From the NCBI RefSeq assembly GCF_041146395.1, contig NC_090999.1:69941001-70005000 (forward strand): a DNA stretch of 64,000 bases, given 5' to 3'. Of the stretch, positions 12,478-23,965 are shown one piece after another. The notes beneath the pieces were generated by a model. It saw nothing but the letters and a program-made list of their open reading frames with translations. It ran no database searches and had not been told where the DNA came from. The DNA is from Eulemur rufifrons (Eukaryota; Chordata; Mammalia; Primates; Lemuridae). A program made the position numbers and the translations under genes. The stretch's first letter is position 1; the number at the start of each line of letters is the position of its first letter.

Positions 12478-13940
12478 GAAAGTTAAACATTTTAGAGAAT
12501 GGGAAATGCTGTGTTGCATTTGGTTACAGCTAAAGCCGATGCTTCAGTGTGTTGGGAAAGTCTTGTTTGCAAATCTGCCACAGCAGCCAATGCTGAAGAT
12601 CCTCTGTGGAGATTGCTCTGCTGCTGTTGGAATCCACAATTCTATGCCCTCTGTGAGTTTTGGCATTAGTTGGTGATGTCATCCCCAATTCAGTCCAAGT
12701 CCTTTCTGGTTTATCACTGTCCAGATGAATTCCTCTTTAATATATCTTAACAAAGGAAAAGCTGAATTGCATTGCAGACTTTACATGTAACACAGTAACT
12801 CTTCTAGCTCTACATAGCAGCAAGTGGCGTATGGATATGTGGCAATATAGTAGAGAAAGAAAAGCTGTAAATCAAAATAAAACTGCCAAGAGGAATATTT
12901 GCCTAAAATATATTTTTTATGATAGAAGAAAATCTCTTATTTTCTCCCAATATTATTATTAAAAACTATTCTTGGAATTTTATATTTTGAGTCTGAAAGT
13001 TTTTTTAAAAAATCACATATGGTTAAAATTGTCCCCATGGCAAATTATAAGCAAAAAAAAAAACTATTTTCTAATACTAATTTCTAAGCATCTTCTACAT
13101 CCTTATCCTGTGTATGTTTTAAGATAAAATTGGCTGTAAATATAAACCAGAAACTTGAGCCACAACCAGCTCATGAAAAAGATGATTTTGTAAAAAATTC
13201 TATGATACTGTTTACGATGACCATTCAGCCCAAACTGCATGATAATTATCAATTCTTAATTATTTAACCTCCTCTAGGTCATTGCTACATTCGATCACTG
13301 GCTTGAAGGTAGCTGTTATTTTTTTTTTTTCTTTTCTGGCCTGTTGGTCAAACTCTTAGAAGGGCATACAGAATAAAATCTAAATCCCTCATTCAATAGA
13401 ATACCTTCAATTATTTACTATGTAACTTTATATCAGGGACAACAATATAAATTGGAGAAAGAAGTGATATTTGTTAGAACAATTGTATTTATTCAACAGA
13501 AATTACAAATTACACAAGTACTAGCTTTGCTATGTATATCTTCTATGATGCAAGTTGATGGAGTTGTGCACATTCCTTAGGCTTTCTGAATTAATTCCTT
13601 CTGTGATTATTGTTTTATTAGCAGCACATTTTCTCCCACATGTACACCCCACTAAACCCTCTAAAATTACAACCACTTAACTACTTTTATCAGATATTTT
13701 ATTGTCCTGCTGCTGAAAAATGGTTTGTCATAAATTCACTTATAAATTCAATAAAACTTCGTTATAGTTGATATATAAAAAAATAACAAAAAGAGTTTTA
13801 GGTGCTTTACTGAAATACTTGTCCATTCTTCAAAGAGGTTCCTTCTGAATTTCCTATCAAAAGTAAGTGTTTCTACTTTTTCTAGTATATTCCCTTTTTA
13901 TTGAATTCATGGTAATTCTCACAAATTATTTTCTTCATAA
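12478..13940. other. Unannotated stretch
   Basis: Moderately AT-rich single-copy-looking DNA. 12478-12740 is somewhat richer in GC and has a 66-codon open frame without recognisable motifs. No repeat or exon could be supported. Confidence 0.45.
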
Positions 13941-13944
13941 AGCA

Positions 13945-14085
13945 CCTGCTTAGTTTGTTATCTGTCTCTTCAAGTAAGTGTAAGCTTTTTATAAAGTATA
14001 AGAAAATTTCTCTTTTATTTATACCATAAAATTATATCCAAGATCAAACTCAATACCTAGTACATATTTTTTATTGAATGAATTG
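13945..14085 (+). mobile_element. Possible L2 LINE 3' end
   Basis: GTGTAAGCTTTTTATAAAG, ACCTAGTACATATTTTTTAT and TGAATGAATTGAT fall in the order of the L2 3' end (AATGTAAGCTCC..., CCTAGCACA..., TGAATGAATGA). It is very diverged. Confidence 0.4.
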
Positions 14086-14244
14086 ATAAACAATTTAGAT
14101 TTGTATTATAATCAAATTTTTGTTATCAGTGTCTTAGAAGTTAGTGGCCATACACATAGGTTACTTACACATTTACCATTCTTTTATTGCTATCATTTAT
14201 TTTGTGATAAATATGTCATCAGATCCATCCTCTCAATATGCTAC

Positions 14245-14520
14245 CCAATTTTGCATATTAGAGATGTTGAGCATTTTTTCATGTTTATTGGCAGTTAGTT
14301 TGTCTTGTTTTGAAAAGTTTCTGTCATGTCCTTTGCACACTTTTTAATGGGGTTGTTTGATTTTTTCTTGTTGATTTTCCTGAGTTCTATATAGATTGTA
14401 GTTATAGCCCTTTATTGGATGTATAGCATGTGAATATTTTCTCCCATTCTGTAAGTTATTTATTTTCTCTAATGATTGTTTTCTTGGTGGTTCAGAAGCT
14501 TTTTAATTTGATCAGGTCAG
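14245..14520 (-). mobile_element. L1 ORF2 fragment, minus part of an inverted complex
   Basis: The plus strand carries the complement of mid ORF2 downstream of the RT domain: GAGATGTTGAGCATTTTTTC, TTTTTAATGGGGTTGTTTGA, TATTTTCTCCCATTCTGTAA, GAAGCTTTTTAATTTGATCA. It ends at 14520, exactly where a plus-strand L1 fragment begins. No tail or 3' UTR is present at its left edge. Confidence 0.8.
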
Positions 14521-14522
14521 AC

Positions 14523-15699
14523 TCACCTAAAAATGATTAAAGCCATAAATAACAAACCCATAGCCAACATGATACTGAACTGGGAAAAACTGAAACCATT
14601 CCCACTTAGAGCTGGAACCAGACAAGTTTGCCCTCTGTTACCAATTCTATTCAACATAGTGCTGGAACTCCTATAGAGAGCAATCACATAAGAGAAGGAA
14701 ATCAAGGACATCCAGATATGGGCAGAAGAGGTCAAACTGTCTCTCTTTGCTGAAAATAAAATCTTATGTCTAGAAAACCCCAAAAATTCTGCCATGAGAC
14801 TACTGGAATTGGCAAACAAATTCAGCAAAGTCTCAGGCTACAAAATCAATGTACAGAAACCAGTAGCATTGCTATATGCCAACAACAGTAAATCTGAGAA
14901 AGAAATCAAAGACTCAATATCCTTCATGAGAGCAACAAAGAAAATAAAATACCTACAAATAGATTTAACCAAGGAGATGAAAGACTCTACACAGAGAACT
15001 ACAAAACCCTGAGGAAGGAAATAGCAGAGGACATAAACAGGTGGAAAACCATACCATGCTCATGGGTTGGCAGAATCAACATTGTTAAAATGTCTATATT
15101 ACCCAAAGTGATCTACAGATTCAATGCAATCCCTATTAAAATAACAACATCATTTTTTACAGATCTAGAAAAACAAATAAGTCTATGCTTCATATGGAAC
15201 CAGAGAAAACCTCGTATAGTAAAAGCAATCTTAAGCAAAAAGAACAAATTAGAAGGCATCAATTTACCAGACTTCAAGCTATACTACAAGGCTATAGTAA
15301 CTAAAACAGTATGGTACTGGCACAAGAACAGAGACATAGACCAATGCAACAGAACTGAGAACACAGATATAAAATAATACTCATATAGTCGTCTAATCTT
15401 TGACAAAGCAGACAAAAACATACACTGGGGAAAAGAAGCCATATTCAATAAACTGCACTGGGAAAATTGGATAGCCACATGTAGAAGACTGAAACAGGAT
15501 CCACACCTTTCACCTCTCACAAAAATCAACTCACTGTGGATTACGGACTTAAACCTATGACATGAAACTATAAGAATTCTGGAAGAAAATGTTGGGAAAA
15601 CTCTTATAGACATTGGCCTAGGCAAAGAATTTATGAACAAGACCCAAACGCAATCACAGCAATAACAAAAATAAATAAATGGGACTTGATCAAATTAGT
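14523..15699 (+). mobile_element. L1 ORF2 fragment (RT end and downstream), dead
   Basis: This encodes the carboxy half of L1 reverse transcriptase and the following region, in broken frames. 14794-15012 encodes LELANKFSKVSGYKINVQK and 15090-15377 encodes [20 protein letters not shown] followed by [20 protein letters not shown], a conserved L1 ORF2 stretch. It stops at GGGACTTGATCAAATTA without a 3' UTR or poly-A, the same point in L1 where the minus fragment to its left begins, so the two are contiguous in L1 but in opposite orientation. Stops such as the TGA after KP at 15010 show it is not functional. Confidence 0.9.
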
Positions 15700-15835
15700 C
15701 CTGCATCTTGAAGATTTTATCCTGTGTTTGTTTCCAATATTTTATTTTTTATATTCATCTATGATTCATTTTGACTTAACTTTTGAGTTAATTTTCACAC
15801 CGTAAAAATCCTAGGTCCTTTCATGCATATAAAAT
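15700..15835 (-). mobile_element. Old L1M fragment
   Basis: CATCTATGATTCATTTTGA and TGAGTTAATTTTCACACC are the complement of a stretch of older L1M ORF2 upstream of the 14245-14520 segment. It could be the other side of an older minus-strand L1 split by the plus-strand fragment, or an independent copy. Confidence 0.5.
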
Positions 15836-15859
15836 TACTTTGAGTTACTATAAGAGGCA

Positions 15860-18470
15860 TGTTGCAACATCCTCTCTAAAGTAAAAAAGAAATTATTGCA
15901 TTTTGTGGCTCCTGCAACAGGAAGGAAGCACAAAGCCTCACAGATGTCTTTGAGTAGTGCTCTGCCCAATGTACTAGTGGAAATGAAAGCCTGTGGATTT
16001 AGTGGCGTTCTGGCCAGAAAAGGAATCTGTAGAAAGTTACAAGTTATGGTGCAGGTGATACTGCTATGATCCTGGATATTCTGTTGTGTTGGAGGGATCA
16101 GTGATAGGAAAGGATATATTATAGAATTTGTGGAAAACTCCAGTGAGAAACGGAAAAGTATCTCACGGTTTTCTGGGGGCAAGGCAATGGCACCTGCACT
16201 GATTAATTATACGCATTCTGAAAAACAACGGCTAGCATGAAACCAGGCCCGGATGGAGAAGGGATGCATAAGACACCAAATAACCTTACATTTAAGACTG
16301 CTCATCCGAAGATGGATCTTATCAGAACTGCCACATTAATAATTTTAGCAGGCTTAAAATAAAATCCATCAGAGATGAAGGTGGTACAAATGAGACTGTG
16401 CATAACCAGCACCAGTGGGCACAAGTAAGCTACATAAATCATAATCTCAGCCCAGTGACATCCACCACTGTTCCTCAGCCCTCACCTATAACTATGACTC
16501 TGGGAAATTCTTTGCAAGAATACAAAAAAGAAGGAGAAAGTCTCAGCTTGATTTATTGATGAAACAGCAAGTTTTGTGGGAACAAGATGAATATAGACAC
16601 CAGTTGCAATATAATCTCATTTGAGGTGTCCTTGAAAGCATTTGGAATGGGAAAGTCCCCCCAATGGATGGAGCATGTGAGCTTAGTGATCTACTTTATG
16701 TTGAAAAATATATAGCACCATTTTAGTATATATATAATACAAACTGGTGAAAAGTTTCAAAAGGTTTGGCTGGCTGACTAGAAGAATTGACAGTTAATGA
16801 TTAGAATTGGAAGATGAAGGATGAGGAAATCTGTGGAGCCATGTGGGTGAACATATAGGAATAGGCACAAAATGGAAATAACCTTTTATAATATATTTAT
16901 GTCCACCATAGGTCATTTAGGTGAAGACTATATATGGGCACAGCAGAACAGATTCACATTCACACTGTGTAATCTAGCTATTGCTGCCATTAACCATCCT
17001 GTCTGACATCAAAAGACATGATGATTTGGCAACATTTCTTGAGGAGACTAGTTAGCAACTTGGTGGAAATTTTACCATGCTATGCCCCATCTTTCTTGGA
17101 TAGATCAGCTTGATTGATTGATTGATTGAGTCTCAGGGAATGGGATTCCCAAATAGTATCATATACTCTACCACTCATAAACTGCCAATCTGATAAATGT
17201 ACAGTTGAAACACTAGTTTGGAAGCAATTCTCTGTGAAGAGGGAATGTTACCTTGCAAGATGCAATATATGCAATAATCAAAGAACTTTTTATGGCACAG
17301 TATTCTCCATAGGTAGAATACTTGGATCCCAGAAGCAAGGGGTAGTAGCAAGAGTGGCCACATGTTATCACTCCCAAAGAACCACTCTTGAATTCTAGGC
17401 TTCTTGTTTGCACAACTCTGGAATCTGAAGAGTTAGAGGAGCTTAACATCAAAGGGGCCATATTTTATTAAAAAATATGGAAAGACCCTTTAAATTTTCA
17501 GCTTGTTGTACTTTGGCATCCTGTGTACAAGGACCAGCACTAAATTTGTACTGCTGTCTTGGCAATGATAAATGATACTGATCATCAGGAGGCAATAAAG
17601 CATTATTGCAGAAGGAAGGCAGGGAGCAAAATGTGAGGAACCCAGACAATATGACTGTAAATGGAAAGGTACATTAACTCTGGACTGTGAGGTGATGAGG
17701 CAATGGAGTTTGATCCATGCCTCTAAGCCATTTAGGTGAATGGATGTGGTAGCTAATGGTAAGAATAATCTAGAATGGGTAATGGAGGAGGGATATCATA
17801 AGAATCAATTGTAGTCTAGTCCAGCTGCAGTGAAAGATCTGTTGCTTGTCCAACTAACCACTTCTAATTTCTCCTCAGAAAGAGAGACTCACAAGGATCT
17901 TGGAGGAACCACTTCTACATCGTATAAGGAGAAGAGGATTTAAGCAGCGCAAGGGGTGGACTGTGAGAGAAATAAAGATCTCCCAGATCCCCATACAAAA
18001 ATGACTTGCTTCCCAGCTGAGAGGAGTACTGACAGCAGACAACCTTGTAGTCATTAGCTACTTCAAAGTTGGCTTCAGCTGCAGAGAGCCACTGTGGCCA
18101 AGATCAGGCTCTCACAGGGGCAACTCCAATATAACGACTGATCCAGGCCACAGGAGTAAAAATATGACCATTTCAGACTATTTCAAGAAAACTCTGATAG
18201 GCAGCAGCCCTTCCAGATCTTCCCACTGGGCTGACCAAAGCTTTGTGTGATCTGAATAGCTTCTCTTTCAAACCTGCACTATTAGAATTTCTACCTAAAC
18301 TTAAGAAAATCTTGGTCTCAAAAATATGGTTTAAACTGAGTTCAGAATCTATGCTTCTCCCCAAAATGTATACCTTTTGTCACTTCAATATTTCAAATAA
18401 ACATAGAATGAGAGCAGCACTCTAAGTTTTGTCCCTTTTGAAGCTTTTCTACTCGAATAACATGCAAAAT
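15860..18470 (+). mobile_element. ERVL (class III) endogenous retrovirus interior, fossil without LTRs
   Basis: A decayed provirus interior in plus orientation, about 2.6 kb. The order is RNase H region (15860-16690; GGCAAGGCAATGGCACCTGC near 16178), remains of integrase (16700-17370; frame AIYAIIKELFMAQYSP, a stop, then VEYLDPRSKG near 17265), and a dUTPase-like segment (17400-17800; AMINDTDHQEA at 17562-17594, matching the position of the conserved dUTPase GxIDxD motif). A long 3' non-coding part (17850-18470) is like that of ERVL elements. dUTPase after integrase is characteristic of ERVL. Gag, protease and most of RT are absent, the integrase core is shortened, and every frame is interrupted. 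I found no LTR at either end. Confidence 0.75.
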
Positions 18471-19649
18471 TTGTTTCTCTGGGCTTTTAGTAAGAAACTG
18501 GTCTCTGTCTCTATCTCTGTCCCTGTCTCTCTCTCTTTTTCTCTCTCTTTCCCTCCACCTCCCTCACACTCTTCTTCCCTTACATCCACATTTCCCAAAT
18601 ATTTAAATTTGCTGCTGAGAGACACAATATCTTAAAACTATAAAGGAGAAGAAAAACATCTTTCCTTCTAACCACTCTGTAATTTGAAAATTACTTCACT
18701 TAAAATGAACATAGCACTTAACATTATTTTGCAGAACAACGTGAGTTCATTTTCCTCGTGGGAACTGTTCACTCCATTCTTTTTTAATGAATGTTCCTCA
18801 CAGCAATAAAAAAAAATAAGAAAATACTAAGCAAAATATTTTTCCCAACAGCTACTTCTGTTTTTATTAAAAAAAAATAAACCTGATCAAGTAAGGAAAT
18901 TACTACTTATTGTGGCCTGCTTAATTATTAAGTCATACATAATCCTTCTGCTCAACTTTTAAATGATGGCTGTGACAAGTAAACAGGAGGTAAATGTGGT
19001 TTCAGGTTAATAAAGAGTTTAGAGATGACACTTGATACCTAAACGATGTGAAATGCCAAACCAGATTTTTGATTCAATTCAGTATCAAATGGGAAGACTT
19101 ACAAAAATTTATTGCAAGAAAAACCTAAGTGGAAGTGTGCTTTAGACATATTTACTTGAATATTCTAAATATTTATTTAGAATGAATTTATGTGCTTCTG
19201 TGTGTGCACATGTGTGCACTGGTGTAGGCCTGAATTGACAGTGACTGGAGGTGGGAAGTCCAGTTGGATGTATTGGCAGTAATATAGCCTATAAGGAAAA
19301 GGGTATGAATAATGGTGGCAGCAGTGGAATAGATTTATAGAGTTTTGTTATATGATTTGTAAATAAAGAAAATAAGACAAAGAGAAAAATAATTTTTTGC
19401 ATTTATCCAGATATTTACCATTTCCAACTCTTTTTTTTTTTTTTTGAGAATTTGAGTTTCCATTACACACAATTTCCCTGCAGCCCAAAGAACTGCATTT
19501 ATTGTTTTTATAGTGTAGGCTTATTTGCAAATAATTATTTTACTTTTATTTGAAAGTATCTTTGTTTTGTCTTTGTTGTTAGAAGGTATTTTTAATTTAA
19601 AAAAAAAGGTATTTTTATAGTAATTGAATTCTGATTTGATTTACATAAA
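18471..19649. other. Unannotated, with CT-rich and poly-T tracts
   Basis: 18501-18575 is a CT-rich tract ((CTCTGT)n/(CT)n). 19431-19445 is a run of 15 T. No coding sequence or nameable transposon. Confidence 0.5.
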
Positions 19650-20992
19650 AGTGTATATTCCCTGTCTTCTGGCCTTCAACTTTTTGAGAAACCAACTGTT
19701 AATTGAATTGTTGTTCCCTAAGTGAAATATGCTGTTTTTCTATTGCTGCTTTCAAGGTTTGCTTTTCATGTTTGATTTTCAAATATTTAACAGTTCAGAG
19801 CCTTGGTATGGACTTTTTCATGTTTATTCTTGGCGTTTGTTAGCATCTTGTATCTGCAAATGTCTAGATTTCATTACATTTGTGAAATTTGGGGTCATTA
19901 TTTTTTCAAATATGTTGAACCATTTTCTCTCCTTTTTTTCTAGTTTTCCAAATACACATAGTTGGGCTTTTTGTTATGATTTGTCAATCCCTGATGCTCT
20001 ATACAGTATTTAAAAATCACTTTCCTTTTTGTTCTTTACCTTAAATTATTTCTATTAATCCATGTTCAAGTCCACATACTCTTTCACTCTGTCATCTCCA
20101 TTATGTGGCTAAATCCATCCAGTGAATTTTTCATTTCAGAAATTTTTGTTTTGTTTTTGGAATTTCTATTTGGTTCTCTTTTATTGTTTCTATTTATTTG
20201 ATGAAATTTTTATTTTTCTGCTGAGATTTTTTTCTCACTGAAAGCATATTGCGTTTTATCCTATTCAGGATAGATAAAATAGCCACTTTAAAGTACTTGC
20301 TGTTATATGCAACACCCAGCTCAAATGAGTTCATATTTGGTTGATTTTCTTTTCTTTTGAGAATGGTTTCCATTTCTTGATTTTTCCTATTTTGAGTAAC
20401 TTTGGATTGTACTGTGGAGTTTATGAATATTAAGTTTCAGAAATTCTGGATTCTATTATTTTTCTCTGATGAATTCTGTTTTCTATTACAGCAGGTAATT
20501 ATCTTGGCTGTGTTCAAGGGACAGAGATATGGTTGGGCAGAGTTTGGGAATACCCTCTCTTATTTTCTTCCAAGTCTTGCCCCTACTCTCCTCAGGGACT
20601 TTCATGATTTTCCAATTTCACTTTTCTTTTACTGCAAGGCCAGAAAGACTGTAGTTTTTCCATGACATCTATAATGATAATGCACGCGGTACAGAGATTG
20701 AAATTAGCTAAAATCTATGAAGATTTTAACTTAGTTGTATGGATCACATTTCTCCTCCTTAAGGGGGTATTAACTCCCCTGCTCTACACCACTCCCTTCA
20801 GTGTGTAACTTTGTATTTACTCTCTAGTACTTTCCGTACCTTCAGTTACTTTTTAGTATCCCTCAGTTTTATAGTTGTTGCTCTTTATTATGTCTAGGTT
20901 TTATAATGGGAGAGGTATCACCTGGTAGAATATTAGTCCATCATGCTTGCGAGTGGAAGTTCAAGTATATTTTTTATAGCTGCAATAATTGT
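19650..20992 (-). mobile_element. Old L1M 5' region (5' UTR / ORF1-proximal)
   Basis: The T-rich plus strand (GAAAGCATATTGCGTTTTAT; AACTTTGGATTGTACTGTGG; CATTTCTTGATTTTTCC) resembles the complement of the long 5' region of old L1M subfamilies. It is interrupted at 20993 by a younger L1. Identification rests on general resemblance and the boundaries are uncertain. Confidence 0.45.
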
Positions 20993-21006
20993 GAATGCAA
21001 TTTTAT

Positions 21007-21820
21007 TTTTTTAATTTTAATTTATTTTTATTGTATATATTTAAGGTATACAATTTGATGTTTTGATATATATATACACACACATATATATTTAGTTATA
21101 CAACTACTACTATCAAGCAAATTAAGATATCCATCACCCTTCTTAGTTACATTGGTGCGTGTTTTAAGAGCCCCTAAAATATTTTTTTAGTGAATTTTCA
21201 GTATGTAATACAAAATTATCAGTGGTAGTCTTCATACTGTACATTAGACCTCTGGACTTATTTATCTTACATAACTGCAAGTTTGTACCATTTGACCTAC
21301 TTCTCCCCATTTTCTTTCCATCACTCCCTCTGGGAACCACCATTCTAGTCTCTGTTTCTATGTATTTGATTTTTATTTTTTTTAGATTCCATATATAAGA
21401 GAGATTATGCAGTATTTTTCTTTTTGTGTGGCTTATTTCACTTACCATAATTACTTTCATGTTCATCCATGCTGTTGCAAATGGCAGGCAGGATTTCCTT
21501 CTTTTTAATAGCTGAATAATATTCATACATATATGATTATATTTATGTGTACATGCATATGTGTGTGTGTGTGTGCACCACAATGTCTTTGTCTATTCAT
21601 TTGTGGATGGAAAGCTTGTACATTTTTGGTGGGAATATAAATTGGAAGCCATTAGGGAAAAAAGTATGGAGGTTCCTCAAAAAATTAAAAATATAACCAC
21701 CACATTATCCAGTACTTCCTCTGCTGGGTATATATCCAAATGAAATGAAAACTGAATGTCAAAAAGATATATGCATTCTCATGTTCATTGCAGCATTATT
21801 CACATTATAGCCAAGATATG
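21007..21820 (-). mobile_element. L1M 3' end with 5' inversion and perfect 14-bp target duplication
   Basis: 21007-21610 is minus-strand L1: 3' UTR and ORF2 end (TCATGTTCATCCATGCTGTT; GTCTATTCATTTGTGGATGG). At about 21611 the orientation flips and 21612-21820 is plus-strand ORF2 (TTGGTGGGAATATAAATTGG; GGAGGTTCCTCAAAAAATTA; CACATTATAGCCAAGATATG). In L1 order the inverted piece lies immediately upstream of the 3' piece. The direct repeat GAATGCAATTTTAT at 20993-21006 and 21821-21834 is perfect. The 139-codon minus-strand frame at 21164-21583 is 3' UTR sequence, not a gene. Confidence 0.9.
21548..21575. repeat. (TG)n microsatellite
   Basis: ATATGTGTGTGTGTGTGTGC-type tract inside the L1 3' part. 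Confidence 0.8.
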
Positions 21821-21986
21821 GAATGCAATTTTATATTTTGCTTCATTCTTCCTTAACATTTACTACAAAATCTTCCATGTTTCTGCTGTAGTCTTCAAGG
21901 TTATGATTTTAATAACTGAATGAGAAATTTCTACAGTGATCTATAACTTATGCAAATATGTAATTTTACTATGATTTTTTTAATTG

Positions 21987-22448
21987 TGTGATGGTTAATT
22001 TTATGTATCAACTTGACAGGGTTAAAGGATGCCCAGATAGCTGGTAAAAGATTATTTCTGAGTCTGTCAGTGAGGGTTTTTCTGGAAGAGATTACCATTT
22101 GAATCAGTAGACTGAATAAAGATCTTCCCTACTGTGGGTGGGCAGCACCCAATATGCCGAGGGCCCAAAGAGAAGGAAAAGACAGAGGAAGGACATATTC
22201 TCACTCTCTCTTTTTGAGCTTCAACATTCATCTTCTCCTGCCCTTGGAAATCAGATCTCCTCATTCTCTGACCTACAGACTTGGACTGATTTATAGCACC
22301 TGGTTTCCTGGTTCTCTAGCTTGCGCACTGTATTATGGGACTTCTCAGACTCCATAATTGCATAAGCCAATTCCTATAATAAATATCCTCTTATATACCT
22401 ATATACATCCTGTTGGTTCTGTTTTTCTGGAGAGCCCTCACTAATACA
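21987..22448 (+). mobile_element. Solo LTR, ERVL type (MLT2-like)
   Basis: A 462-bp LTR begins TGTGATGGTTAATTTTATG and ends TCACTAATACA. The interior follows the ERVL/MLT2 LTR pattern: GTATCAACTTGACAGGG, GCCCAGATAGCTGGTAAAAG, GTGGGTGGGCAGCACCCAAT, then a polyadenylation signal AATAAA at 22378-22383 before TCCTGTTGGTTCTGTTTTTC. Flanking 5-mers are AATTG (21982-21986) and GATTG (22449-22453), a 4-of-5 target duplication. No internal retroviral sequence adjoins it, so it is a solo LTR formed by LTR-LTR recombination. It shares orientation with the ERVL interior 3.5 kb upstream, but the duplication and the intervening L1M argue for independent insertion. Confidence 0.85.
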
Positions 22449-23063
22449 GATTGTTTTAGATGTTAGTTTATATAATGTGTAAATGAATGTATTTATGCAT
22501 CTAGCTATTTCCTTATATATTTATTTTGATGATATTTATTTATTTTAATGATAAAGTCTAAGTAATAGAATCAGAAAATAGTGATTTTTTGGTAAATTTT
22601 TGTAAAATTCTGCTTTTTACACCTAATAACAATTTATATAATTATTGTCAATATATATAATTGCACAAATTTCCTCACAGGAAAACCATGCATTTTCCTT
22701 TATTGAACATCTACATAATGTGAAGCACTGAAAACATATTTTAAAATTTAATCCACATCAAATATGATATACATTACACAGATTAAAAAATGCAGAGTTG
22801 TGATGGCAGGCCTTTATTATTCTAATCTTTGCATCCTATTAAAATAGTCATTTTAATTAAAATAGACTTAGACATTCTCCTTTCTAAAACAAGATATAAC
22901 TCTAAATGTGAAACCCAAAGTCGAAATAGGAGAGTCAAATAGAAATTAAAGCCCCTCCTGTAATTACCAGCACATGTTTTCATCATAGGAGCATCCAAAA
23001 AACCAACACAGCATCCAAGAGAAAAAGATAAAATTGAATTTTTGAAAATTGGGTTAAATATAC
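22449..23063. other. AT-rich spacer
   Basis: Nothing recognised on either strand. Confidence 0.5.
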
Positions 23064-23508
23064 TATATTAGTTTTCCAGGGATGCCATAACAAAATACCA
23101 CAAATTTAGCTGCTTAAAACCACAAGAAGTTTTTTCTCTCACAGTTTTGGAGGCTAGAACTCTAAAATCAAGGTGTCATCAGGGTTATGTTTCCTCTGAT
23201 GACTCTAGGGAGGAATCCTTCCTTGCTTCTTCAAAGTTTCTAGTTGTTGCCAGTATTCCTTGGCATTCTTTGGCTTGTAGCTGCATTACTCCAATATCTG
23301 CCTCCATCTTCACATGGCCTTTTACTCTGTGAACGTCTGTGTGTTCCCTCTGCTTCCTGTAAGGATACAAGTCATTGGATTTTGGGCCACCCTAATCCAG
23401 CATAATGTCATCTTAATTACATCTACAAAGACTCTATTTCCAAATAAGTCACATTTGGGGGTTCCAAGTAGTCATGAATGGGGGGGCATACTAAACCCAC
23501 TAAATACA
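23064..23508 (-). mobile_element. MLT1-type LTR (ERVL-MaLR)
   Basis: The plus strand is the complement of an MLT1 LTR from TATATTAGTTTTCCAGGG to CTAAACCCACTAAATACA. It includes CATAACAAAATACCACAAAT, CTTCACATGGCCTTTTACTC and CTATTTCCAAATAAGTCACA. It has the same structure, reversed, as the LTRs at 34201 and 43789. No clear 5-bp duplication remains. Confidence 0.9.
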
Positions 23509-23699
23509 CTCAAAAACAGAATTTTAATTAGTAATCATTTCAATTATATTCAGTCTGCTAGAATGATGTTGAGTATGACCATTTGTCTATGGTAGATATA
23601 ATTAGTGCTCACCACCATTCAGCTCTTTTTTGGGCTCACAGAAAAAGAAACTAAATTTTGTAACACTTTTTCATTAAGATAGAGCATTATGATTTGTTC

Positions 23700-23965
23700 T
23701 TGTAATAGTGGTGTGAGCAGAATGATGTACCTTACTTTTGGGCTAAATCATTTAATTAGGAGATTCTCTTTCTACCTCTTTTCCTGCTATAGGGAACAAA
23801 GAGACCTCATCATTGCAGAGTGTGGGTTGACATAAAAGACAATGCAGCCTCCAATATCCCGGGTCCTTGGTGATATTTTTGAGCTGAACCAACCAAACAC
23901 GCATTGGTTATTTGCGTGAGTGAGAAACAATTAATGATTTTATGGAATTAATTTAATGTGATTCT
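23700..23965 (+). mobile_element. Medium-reiterated repeat fragment, family uncertain
   Basis: The end pattern ATATCCCGGGTCCTTGGTGA, GCTGAACCAACC, GTGAGTGAGAAACAATTAAT resembles a widely dispersed mammalian repeat whose 3' end runs CTGGGTCCCT...GTGAGTGAGAAATAAAC. I cannot name the family from memory with confidence. Confidence 0.35.

Noticed and set aside
17107..17130. TTGATTGATTGATTGATTGAG short tandem repeat as a regulatory array
   Set aside because: A four- to five-unit tetranucleotide slip within the ERVL fossil; no further support.
17126..17398. 90-codon open frame considered as a retroviral gene product
   Set aside because: Short surviving frame of decayed ERVL sequence, with stops on both sides and in the neighbouring frames.
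21164..21583. 139-codon minus-strand open frame with His/Thr repeats
   Set aside because: Lies in an L1 3' UTR and a TG microsatellite; no domain.
15860..22448. ERVL interior and downstream MLT2-like LTR as one provirus
   Set aside because: The LTR has its own 4-of-5 target duplication and L1M sequence fills the gap, so independent insertion is simpler.
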